Below, in pieces: positions 26,836-33,863 of a stretch of DNA of 64,000 nt. The DNA is from Sphingobium sp. V4 (GTDB taxonomy: Bacteria > Pseudomonadota > Alphaproteobacteria > Sphingomonadales > Sphingomonadaceae): assembly GCF_029590555.1 (NCBI RefSeq), contig NZ_CP081001.1, positions 2,356,001 through 2,420,000 on the forward strand, given 5' to 3'. The notes beneath the pieces are model-generated. The model did no database searches. It was not told the origin of the DNA and saw nothing but the letters and a program-made list of their open reading frames with translations. Both the position numbers and the translations under genes were made by a program. The first letter of the stretch is position 1. Each line of letters starts with the position of its first letter.

Positions 26836-27500
26836 GCGACTTCGCGCATCGACGCGCGGCGCAGCGGCGCATTTTCGCGCCGGGCGATCGCCAGCATCCG
26901 GTCCGCCGCCTCGCACTGCCACGCGAGTTCGCGCCCGGACAGGTCGGCGAGACGCGCGGCGATGGGCGCGGCGATCAGGTTGGCGATGACCACGCCGTAA
27001 AAGGTAGTGAGCAGCGCCAGCGCCATCGACGGGCCAAGCGCGGCGGGATCGTCCATCGCCGCGAACATGCCGACCAGGCCGATGATCGTGCCGGCCATGC
27101 CCAGCGCGGGCGCGGCGTCAGCGATCGACAGCCAGACCTTGTGGACGGCGCCGTGGCGCTCCGCGCGATCGGCCACCGCCTGCGCGGCCCAAAGCGCGAA
27201 CGCTTCGGTCCGGTCGCAATTGGCGAGCTTGCGCGCGGCCTCCGCCAGGAAGGGGTTGGCGGTCTTTACCCGGTCGGTGCAGGCCAGGCCGCGCAATTGC
27301 GCCACCTGGTCGATCTTCAGCATTGCCGCGCGCGCCGCATCCCGGTCGCGCAACGGATCGGCCCCCAGCAGCGGGCGCAGCGCCGCGATCGCGCGCGCCG
27401 ACGCGCCGGCGCCATTCTGGAACAGCGTCACCAGGCCGATCCCGCCCAGCATCGCCGCCAGCGTCAGGGGATCGAACAAATGGCTGAAAATCGCGATCAT
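26832..27500 (-). CDS. PomA-like MotA-family stator protein
   Basis: This is the A subunit of a second stator, of 222 residues (MotA here 287; Vibrio PomA about 254). The best block, near residues 130-190 (APALGMAGTIIGLVGMF, DDPAALGPSMALALLTTFYG, IANLIAAPIAARL), is closer in pattern to PomA than to E. coli MotA. Four hydrophobic segments are seen, the first two near 10-30. It is translationally coupled to the short MotB-like gene. A FliA-type promoter lies 200 bases upstream, within the flgB leader region. The coupling ion cannot be read from sequence alone. Confidence 0.82.
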   Translation of the reverse strand: MIAIFSHLFDPLTLAAMLGGIGLVTLFQNGAGASARAIAALRPLLGADPLRDRDAARAAMLKIDQVAQLRGLACTDRVKTANPFLAEAARKLANCDRTEAFALWAAQAVADRAERHGAVHKVWLSIADAAPALGMAGTIIGLVGMFAAMDDPAALGPSMALALLTTFYGVVIANLIAAPIAARLADLSGRELAWQCEAADRMLAIARRENAPLRRASMREVA

Positions 27501-27530
27501 GGCCGTCCCGTCCCTTACCGTCGCACCGGC

Positions 27531-27619
27531 GGCGGCAACAGCCTGCCGCCGACCGGCAAAAATTTGCCGCCCTTGCCGCCCTTTCCCGCAACAGCCCGGT
27601 TTTCCGCAAATTTCCCGCC
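27531..27619. promoter_or_regulatory. Palindromic enhancer-like array before flgB
   Basis: GGCGGCA-N6-TGCCGCC (27,531-27,550), the perfect palindrome CGGCAAA-AA-TTTGCCG (27,554-27,569) and the weaker CCCGGTTTTCCGCAAATTT (27,595 on). The centre of the second lies about 85 bases before the -24 box of the flgB sigma-54 promoter, a normal enhancer distance. The array matches the one at 16,471. Confidence 0.7.
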
Positions 27620-27642
27620 TGCCGATGCGTCACCCACGCAAA

Positions 27643-27659
27643 TTGGCACGGCTCTTGCT
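27643..27659 (+). promoter_or_regulatory. Sigma-54 promoter of flgBCDEF
   Basis: TTGGCACG (27,643-27,650), GCTC, TTGC (27,655-27,658), T. This is a full match to the sigma-54 consensus, 93 bases before the flgB ATG. Confidence 0.88.
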
Positions 27660-27701
27660 GATCACAGGCTGGATCACCCGCAGGAGACGCCATCAGGCAT
27701 C

Positions 27702-27728
27702 AGAACGGCGGGCCACAGGAAACTTTTA
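27702..27728 (-). promoter_or_regulatory. FliA promoter of the PomA-like operon
   Basis: On the minus strand TAAA (27,728-27,725), 15 bases, GCCGTTCT (27,709-27,702). Its transcript would cross the flgB sigma-54 promoter and enhancer in the antisense direction before reaching the gene at 27,500. Confidence 0.65.
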
Positions 27729-27751
27729 GAGCCTTTTGAGGGCAAACGGAC

Positions 27752-28120
27752 ATGGCGGTGGAAGAAAATCTGTTCGGGATACATGGAAAGGCGCTGGCGC
27801 TTCGCTCGCAGCGCCTCTCCCTGCTCGCGTCCAACATCGCCAACGCGTCCACACCCGGCTACAAGGCGCGCGACATCGATTTCGAAGCCGCGCTGAAAGA
27901 AGCCACCACGCAGGCCGGCAGCTCCGCCGCCGACGTGTCCAGGGCCGTCGATGACGCGATGGGCTATCGCGTGCCGCTGCAACCCAGCCTGGACGGCAAT
28001 ACCGTCGAACTGAGCACCGAGCAGACGCTGTTCGCCGAAAATGCGGTCAAATATCGCACGACCCTCTCCTTCCTGGAGGGCCGCATCAACACCATCAATC
28101 GCGCGCTGAAGGGAGAATGA
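27752..28120 (+). CDS. flgB: Flagellar proximal rod protein FlgB
   Basis: FlgB is a rod subunit assembled through the flagellar export apparatus. The 122 residues contain the rod/hook N-terminal motif (LLASNIANASTPGYKARDIDF) and the C-terminal helix with the FlgB pattern (FAENAVKYRTTLSFLEGRI). It is the first gene after the sigma-54 promoter and overlaps flgC by ATGA. Confidence 0.96.
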   Translation: MAVEENLFGIHGKALALRSQRLSLLASNIANASTPGYKARDIDFEAALKEATTQAGSSAADVSRAVDDAMGYRVPLQPSLDGNTVELSTEQTLFAENAVKYRTTLSFLEGRINTINRALKGE

Positions 28121-28533
28121 GCATGAGCGGCTCAAATCCTATGAACGTCTTCGACATCGCCGGCCGCGCCATGAGCGCGCAGTTGGTGCGGCTCAACGCC
28201 ACCGCCTCCAACATGGCCAATGCGGGCAATGTCACCGGCAGCGCGGGCGAAGCCTATCGCGCGATCAAGCCGGTGTTCGAATCCGTCACCGATACGCCGG
28301 GCGTATCGACCGTGAAGGTCAAGAATGTCGTCACCACCAATGCCGAGCCGACGAAGCGCCACGACCCCAATCATCCGCTGGCCGACGCCAATGGTGATGT
28401 CTGGGAAGCCGCGGTCGATGGCAATGCCGAACTGGTCGACATGATCGAGACCGCGCGCATGTACCAGAACAATGTCCAGGTCCTGAACACGGCCAAATCC
28501 CTGATGCTCGAAACCATAAGGATCGGCAAATGA
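28117..28533 (+). CDS. flgC: Flagellar proximal rod protein FlgC
   Basis: FlgC is a proximal rod subunit of 138 residues (E. coli 134). It has the N-terminal rod motif (LVRLNATASNMANAGNVTG) and the C-terminal MIETARMYQNNVQVLNTAKSLM. The ATG at 28,117 overlaps the flgB stop; a second ATG two codons later is equally possible. It overlaps flgD as ATGA. Confidence 0.96.
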   Translation: MSMSGSNPMNVFDIAGRAMSAQLVRLNATASNMANAGNVTGSAGEAYRAIKPVFESVTDTPGVSTVKVKNVVTTNAEPTKRHDPNHPLADANGDVWEAAVDGNAELVDMIETARMYQNNVQVLNTAKSLMLETIRIGK

Positions 28534-29189
28534 CGACGACCTCCACCGTCACCGACAGCGCGGGCCTTTCGGTCTACAACCCGAACGCCACCGTCGGCAC
28601 GGGCAGCGCCACCATGGACCAGTCGAGCTTCCTGACGCTGCTGACCGCGCAGATGCAGTATCAGGATCCGTTCGAGCCGGTCGACAACGCCCAGATGGTG
28701 TCGCAGATGGCGACCATCACCAATTCGTCGGGCATCGCGGAAATGAACGCGACGCTGAAAAGCCTGGCGAGCGAGCTGACCGGTACGCGGTTGGGCGATG
28801 CGGCCAGCTGGATCGGCAAGTCGATGCTGGTCCAGAGCAATATCGCCGCGCCCGACGCGACCGGCACCTATGCCGGCCAGATCACCCTGACGGACGCCGT
28901 GGACGGCGCCACCATCGACCTGATCGATGCCGACGGCAATGTCGTCAAGACGATCGACATGGGCGCGCAGGAAGCCGGCGACGTCACCTTCTACTGGGAC
29001 GGCAAGGATGATGCGGGCGAAACCGTCGCCACCGACGCCCTCCAGGTCAAGGTCAATGGTGCCACCCCCAGCCGGGTCGCGACCTGGGCCACCATCGCCG
29101 CCGTCCAGTCACCCGCGGACGGCTCCTCCTCAAAGCTCATCACCGCGCTCGGCACCTACAGCCCGTCCGACGCGATAAGCCTGATGTAA
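28530..29189 (+). CDS. flgD: Hook scaffold (hook cap) protein FlgD
   Basis: FlgD caps the growing hook and is later discarded. The 219 residues contain the conserved N-terminal block SSFLTLLTAQMQYQDPFEP and VDNAQMVSQMATI, and FlgD Ig/tudor-like domains in the C-terminal half, including the FYWDGKDDAGETV segment. It lies between flgC (4-base overlap) and flgE. Confidence 0.95.
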   Translation: MTTTSTVTDSAGLSVYNPNATVGTGSATMDQSSFLTLLTAQMQYQDPFEPVDNAQMVSQMATITNSSGIAEMNATLKSLASELTGTRLGDAASWIGKSMLVQSNIAAPDATGTYAGQITLTDAVDGATIDLIDADGNVVKTIDMGAQEAGDVTFYWDGKDDAGETVATDALQVKVNGATPSRVATWATIAAVQSPADGSSSKLITALGTYSPSDAISLM

Positions 29190-29234
29190 CGCCACCCCTC
29201 ACACCCTTTTCCTTTTCACCCAAGGAGCAACGCC

Positions 29235-30077
29235 ATGTCCTTCTACATCTCCCTGTCGGGCCTCAAGGGCGCGCAGACCGACCTGTCGACCATTTCCAAC
29301 AACGTCGCCAATGTGAGCAGCACCGCCTTCAAGAAGAGCAAGGCGCAGTTCGGCGACATCTTCGCCGCCGCGCCGATGCAGACCACCAGCCAGGTCGCCG
29401 GCCAGGGCGTGCGCGTGCAGGGCGTCGCCCAGCAATATACCCAGGGCACCATCGAAACCACCGACAAGACGCTGGACCTGGCCGTCACCGGCGAAGGCTT
29501 CTTCACCGTGCGGGGCGAGGACGGCAATGTCAGCTACACCCGCAACGGCGCCTTCTCGGTCGACGAGGACCGCTATGTGGTCGACACCACCGGGTCGCGC
29601 ATCCAGGTGTTCGCGGTCGATCCCACGACCGGCGACCCCACCACGGCCACGGCCGGCGCCACCCCGGCTGACCTCACCGACCTGCAGGTTCCCACCACCC
29701 TTGGCGGGCTCGCGGACGGCGCGCAACTGACCAGCGTCGGCGTGTCGAAGGAAGGCCTGGTCTCGGCCGTCTATGCCGATGGCAGCACCGTCTATCTGGG
29801 CCAGGTCGCCATGGCCTCGTTCAACAGCCAGGAAGGCCTGCGTCAGGAGGGCGACGCCCACTGGACCTCGACCGTGGCCAGCGGCGACCCGATCCTGGGC
29901 ACCGCCAACCAGGGCCTGTTCGGCGCGGTCAATTCCGGCTCGCTGGAACGCTCCAACGTCGACATCACCGAGGAACTGGTCAACCTGATCGCCGCGCAGC
30001 GCAACTTCCAGGCGAACAGCAAGGCGATCGAGGCGGCGAACACGCTGACCACGACCATCGTCAATCTCCGCACCTGA
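29235..30077 (+). CDS. flgE: Flagellar hook protein FlgE, short form
   Basis: This is the hook subunit, downstream of flgD and upstream of flgF. It has only 280 residues (E. coli 402). The N-terminal D0 motif (LSGLKGAQTDLSTISNNVAN) and hook segments GFFTVRGEDGNVSYTRNGAF are present, as is the C-terminal SNVDITEELVNLIAAQRNFQ. Most of the D1/D2 outer insertion of larger hooks is missing, so the hook surface should be slim. AAGGAG precedes the ATG. A second FlgG-type protein is an alternative reading, but flgF and flgG are separately present. Confidence 0.9.
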   Translation: MSFYISLSGLKGAQTDLSTISNNVANVSSTAFKKSKAQFGDIFAAAPMQTTSQVAGQGVRVQGVAQQYTQGTIETTDKTLDLAVTGEGFFTVRGEDGNVSYTRNGAFSVDEDRYVVDTTGSRIQVFAVDPTTGDPTTATAGATPADLTDLQVPTTLGGLADGAQLTSVGVSKEGLVSAVYADGSTVYLGQVAMASFNSQEGLRQEGDAHWTSTVASGDPILGTANQGLFGAVNSGSLERSNVDITEELVNLIAAQRNFQANSKAIEAANTLTTTIVNLRT

Positions 30078-30104
30078 ACGACGCAGGGTTAGAAGGAAGC
30101 GCCC

Positions 30105-30848
30105 ATGGACCGGCTCGTCAACACGGCACTTACGGCAATGCGCGGCGCGATGGCGCGGCAGGCGTCGGTCGCGAACAATCTCGCAAACGTCAACACCATC
30201 GGCTTTCGCGCCGAAATCGCCAATGCCGAGACGCGCTGGATCCAGGGCGAAACCTTCGACACCCGCGCCCAGGCGTCGGAACAGGTGATCGCCGCCGACA
30301 TGGCGCAAGGCGCGGTCACCGCCACCGGCAATCCGCTGGACGTGGCGATGAACGGCGACGCGCTGCTCGCGGTTCAGGGCGCGGACGGCAGCGAAGCCTA
30401 TACGAGGCGCGGGGACCTGCGCGTCACCGACAGCGGCCTGCTCACGACCGGCGACGGCCTCGCCGTGCTGGGCGAAGGCGGCCCGATCATCCTGCCGCAG
30501 ATGGACAGCGTGTCGATCGCGCAGGATGGCAGCATCTGGGGCGTGCCGCAGGGCGGCGACCCGGCCAATCCGCAGCAGGTCGACAAGCTGAAGCTGGTCA
30601 GCGCCACCGGCTCCAGCATCGCCAAGGGCACGGACGGCCTGTTCCGCGAAGTGAATGGCGGCGCCCTGCCTTCCGATCCCATCGCCACCGTCACCGCAGG
30701 ATCGCTCGAAGGATCAAACGTCAATTCGACCCAGGCGCTGATCCAGATGATCGAGGCGAGCCGGGCCTGGGAAACCCAGGTCAAGATGATCGATACCGCC
30801 AAGCAACTGGACGATGGCGGCGCCTCGCTGATGCGCCTCGACAGCTGA
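30105..30848 (+). CDS. flgF: Flagellar proximal rod protein FlgF
   Basis: FlgF is a rod subunit of 247 residues (E. coli 251). The start MDRLVNTALTAMRGAMARQ and SVANNLANVNTIGFRAE are typical of FlgF, as is the C-terminal STQALIQMIEASRAWETQVKMI. It is the last gene of the flgB transcript before a new sigma-54 promoter. Confidence 0.95.
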   Translation: MDRLVNTALTAMRGAMARQASVANNLANVNTIGFRAEIANAETRWIQGETFDTRAQASEQVIAADMAQGAVTATGNPLDVAMNGDALLAVQGADGSEAYTRRGDLRVTDSGLLTTGDGLAVLGEGGPIILPQMDSVSIAQDGSIWGVPQGGDPANPQQVDKLKLVSATGSSIAKGTDGLFREVNGGALPSDPIATVTAGSLEGSNVNSTQALIQMIEASRAWETQVKMIDTAKQLDDGGASLMRLDS

Positions 30849-30863
30849 ATCAGATGGTTAATA

Positions 30864-30880
30864 TTGGCACGCATCTTGCT
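30864..30880 (+). promoter_or_regulatory. Sigma-54 promoter of flgGHIJKL
   Basis: TTGGCACG (30,864-30,871), CATC, TTGC (30,876-30,879), T. A full consensus match, 50 bases before flgG. GGTTAA just upstream is a lone half-site. Confidence 0.88.
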
Positions 30881-30929
30881 TTTATGAGCGCATGAGCACC
30901 CTTTGGGGATGCCGCACGGAGATTGAACG

Positions 30930-31718
30930 ATGAGCAACGCCGCCCTTCATGTCGCCCGCACCGGCCTCGACGCGCAGAACACGAAGATGCGCGTGATCGC
31001 CAACAACCTGGCGAACGTCAACACGACCGGCTTCAAGAAGGACCGCGCCGATTTCGAGACGCTGGCCTATCAGCAGATCGTCGCGGCGGGCGCCAATTCG
31101 GACAGCGAGAACAAGTTCGCCACCGGCCTCAATCTGGGGTCGGGCGTCTCGCTCCAGGGCACGAGCAAGATCAACACCCAAGGCACGCTCAACCAGACCA
31201 GCAACGCGCTGGACATGGCGATCGAGGGATCGGGCTATTTCCAGGTACAGCAGCCCGACGGCTCCACCGCCTATACCCGCGCCGGCAATTTCAGCGTCAC
31301 CGCCGAAGGCACGATCGTGACCAGCGACGGCCTGCCGCTGATCCCCCAGATCACCGTGCCGCAGGGCGCGACATCGGTCTCGATCGGCAATGACGGCACC
31401 GTCTCGGCCACCTTGCAGGGGGAAAGCGAACCCAGCCAGCTCGGCCAGATCGAACTGGCCAGCTTCATGAACCCGGCCGGGCTTCAGTCGACCGGCGGCA
31501 ACCTGCTGGTCGAAACCGCCGCCAGCGGCACGCCGCAGGTCGGCGTCGCGGGTCTCGAAGGCCGGGGCGTCATCCGGTCGGGCTATCTGGAGACGTCGAA
31601 CGTCAACATCGTCGAGGAGCTGGTCGACATGATCGAGACCCAGCGCGCCTATGAGGTCAACTCGAAGATGATCAAGGCGACCGACGAGATGCTCCAGTAC
31701 GTCAACCAGAATATGTGA
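30930..31718 (+). CDS. flgG: Flagellar distal rod protein FlgG
   Basis: FlgG is the distal rod subunit, 262 residues (E. coli 260). The N-terminal ARTGLDAQNTKMRVIANNLAN and GFKKDRADFETLAYQ, and the C-terminal ETSNVNIVEELVDMIETQRA, are diagnostic. It overlaps flgH by 4 bases. Confidence 0.97.
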   Translation: MSNAALHVARTGLDAQNTKMRVIANNLANVNTTGFKKDRADFETLAYQQIVAAGANSDSENKFATGLNLGSGVSLQGTSKINTQGTLNQTSNALDMAIEGSGYFQVQQPDGSTAYTRAGNFSVTAEGTIVTSDGLPLIPQITVPQGATSVSIGNDGTVSATLQGESEPSQLGQIELASFMNPAGLQSTGGNLLVETAASGTPQVGVAGLEGRGVIRSGYLETSNVNIVEELVDMIETQRAYEVNSKMIKATDEMLQYVNQNM

Positions 31719-32407
31719 GCGGGATGATGCGTCTCTCCCTCGCCACCATCGCCGCCGTCTCGCTGATCGCGCTCGCCGCCTCTCCGCTGGAGGCCGCCAG
31801 GAAGAACAAGCGCGACGTCGAGCGCGACTATTACACGCCCGCCATCGCGCAGCCGGCCGCGCCGCCCGCCAACGGCTCCATCTTCCAGGCGTCGATGGGC
31901 TATACCCCGCTGACCAGCGGCGCGCGCGCCACCGCGGTGGGCGACATCATCACCATCGTTCTGGTCGAACGCACCCAGGCGACCAAGAGCACCAGCGCGG
32001 ACACCGCCCGCAACGGATCGGTGGGCCTGACGCCCCCGACCACCGGCATCCTGTCCAAGCTCTTTTCCGCCAGCGACGTGGCGGCGGGCGGCCAGAACAG
32101 TTTTACCGGCAAGGGCGCCGCCAGCCAGTCCAACGCGCTGACGGGCGAAATCACGGTGACGGTCGCGGCGGTCTATCCCAACGGCACCATGCTGGTGAAG
32201 GGAGAGAAGGCGCTGACCCTCAATCGCGGCGACGAATATATCCAGCTGAGCGGCCTCGTCCGTCAGGCCGACATCGCGCCCGACAACCGCATCGCCTCGA
32301 CCCGCGTGGCCGATGCCAGGATCATCTACAAGGGCAAGGGCGAGATCGCCAATGCCAGCCGCCAGGGCTGGTTGCAGCGCTTCTTCTCCGCGATCAGCCC
32401 CTTCTGA
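31715..32407 (+). CDS. flgH: Flagellar L-ring protein FlgH, without lipobox cysteine
   Basis: FlgH forms the outer-membrane bushing. Family segments are clear: ANGSIFQAS near 52, GDIITIVLVERTQATKS near 75, the VADARI block near 207 and the ending GWLQRFFSAISPF. It is normally a lipoprotein, but this 230-residue protein contains no cysteine at all. Its signal peptide ends SPLEA/AR and looks like a signal peptidase I site. The start at 31,715 overlaps flgG (GTGA); the ATG at 31,724 is another candidate start. Lipidation is lost or replaced by another anchor. Confidence 0.93.
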   Translation: MSGMMRLSLATIAAVSLIALAASPLEAARKNKRDVERDYYTPAIAQPAAPPANGSIFQASMGYTPLTSGARATAVGDIITIVLVERTQATKSTSADTARNGSVGLTPPTTGILSKLFSASDVAAGGQNSFTGKGAASQSNALTGEITVTVAAVYPNGTMLVKGEKALTLNRGDEYIQLSGLVRQADIAPDNRIASTRVADARIIYKGKGEIANASRQGWLQRFFSAISPF

Positions 32408-32421
32408 GGAACAGAAACATC

Positions 32422-33519
32422 ATGAACCGCCTGTTCCGCCTTCTTCTTGCCGCGCTGGCCCTCGCCGCCACCCCCGCCCAGGCCGAGCGGGTCAAGGATC
32501 TGGGCGGCTTCCAGGGCGTGCGCCCCAACCAGCTGACCGGCTATGGCATCGTCGTGGGGCTGGCGGGCACCGGCGACGACAGCATCCAATATGCGACCGA
32601 GGGCATGAAAGGCGTCGTCTCGCGCTTCGGCCTCACCCTGCCGCAGGGCGTCAACCCGGCGCTCAAAAATGCGGCGGCGGTGCTGGTGACGGCGGACCTT
32701 CCCGCTTTTTCCAAACCCGGCCAGCGGCTCGACGTCACCGTCTCCGCGCTGGGCAAGGCCAAGTCGCTGCGCGGCGGCACGCTCATCATGACCCCCCTGC
32801 GCGGCGCGGACAATGAAATCTACGCGATGGCGCAGGGCAACCTCGCCGTCGGCGGCCTTGGCGTTTCGGGCGCGGACGGCAGCCAAGTGTCGGTGAACAT
32901 TCCCTCGGCCGGGCGCATTCCCGGCGGCGCGACCGTGGAACGCGCGGTCGCGACCGGGTTCGACACGGCCCCGACCCTGACCTTCAACCTTGCCGAAGCC
33001 GACCTGACGACCGCGCTGCGCGTGGCCGACGGCATCAACCGCGCCTTTGGCGATCGCCGCGCCCGCGCGATGGACGCCGTGTCGGTCGCGATCGACGCCG
33101 AACCGGGCGCGGAACAGCGCATCCTGATGATGGGCATGATCGAGAATATCGAGATTTCGCCCGCCGAAGCCCCGGCCAAGGTGATCGTCAACGCCCGCAC
33201 CGGCACGGTCGTCATCAACGGCGCGGTCCGGATCCATCCGGCCGCGGTCGCCCATGGCAAATTGACCGTCAGCGTCAACGAAAGCCCCCGCATCATCCAG
33301 CCCGCCCCCTTCAGCCGGGGCGAGACGGCGATGGAGCCATCAAGCAGCATCAGCATCGACGAACAGAAAAAACCGATGGTGAATTTTAAAGGTGGGGCGT
33401 CGCTGGCCGATATAGTCAAGGCGGTCAACGCCATCGGGGCTTCCCCGGCGGACATGGTCGCGATCCTCGAAGCCTTGAAACAGGCGGGCGCAATGAAAGC
33501 GGAGCTGGTGGTGCTGTGA
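32422..33519 (+). CDS. flgI: Flagellar P-ring protein FlgI
   Basis: FlgI forms the periplasmic P ring around the rod. It has 365 residues (E. coli 365), with a signal peptide ending ATPAQA. The conserved ERVKDLGGFQGVRPNQLTGYG follows, then DLPAFSKPGQRLDVTVSA-type and GTVVINGAVRI segments, and a C-terminal helix with VKAVNAIGASPADMVAIL. It follows flgH by 14 bases and overlaps flgJ. Confidence 0.97.
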   Translation: MNRLFRLLLAALALAATPAQAERVKDLGGFQGVRPNQLTGYGIVVGLAGTGDDSIQYATEGMKGVVSRFGLTLPQGVNPALKNAAAVLVTADLPAFSKPGQRLDVTVSALGKAKSLRGGTLIMTPLRGADNEIYAMAQGNLAVGGLGVSGADGSQVSVNIPSAGRIPGGATVERAVATGFDTAPTLTFNLAEADLTTALRVADGINRAFGDRRARAMDAVSVAIDAEPGAEQRILMMGMIENIEISPAEAPAKVIVNARTGTVVINGAVRIHPAAVAHGKLTVSVNESPRIIQPAPFSRGETAMEPSSSISIDEQKKPMVNFKGGASLADIVKAVNAIGASPADMVAILEALKQAGAMKAELVVL

Positions 33520-33863
33520 TGCAGGTAGCGACGACATCCTCCGCCGGCGCCAGCGTCGCCGGCAACTCGAACAAGGCCGCACTGGAAAAGGTCGCGCAGC
33601 AGTTCGAGGCGGTCTTTCTGCGCCAGATGATCGGCGCGATGCGATCGGCGAGCCTTGCCGAAGGCATCGGCGATTCGAGCGCGACGCAGCAGTTTCGCGA
33701 CATGGCCGACGCGCGCACCGCCGACGCCATGGCCAGCAAGGGCGCGATGGGCATCGCCGAACTGCTGCTCAGGCAGTTTGGCGACCGCGTCGGTGACAGC
33801 CCCTCCCCCAGCGCGCCTGACGGCCCGACCCCGGCGCCCGGTACGCTGGACGACGCCGCATGA
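33519..33863 (+). CDS. flgJ: Rod-cap protein FlgJ, N-terminal domain only
   Basis: This protein caps the growing rod. The 114 residues hold only the rod-cap domain (KVAQQFEAVFLRQMIGAMRS, near 22-41). The C-terminal glucosaminidase half of E. coli FlgJ (313 residues) is absent, as in many alphaproteobacteria. The ATG at 33,519 overlaps the flgI stop (TGATG); a GTG one codon earlier is possible. A separate lytic transglycosylase is encoded at 24,064. Confidence 0.92.
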   Translation: MQVATTSSAGASVAGNSNKAALEKVAQQFEAVFLRQMIGAMRSASLAEGIGDSSATQQFRDMADARTADAMASKGAMGIAELLLRQFGDRVGDSPSPSAPDGPTPAPGTLDDAA

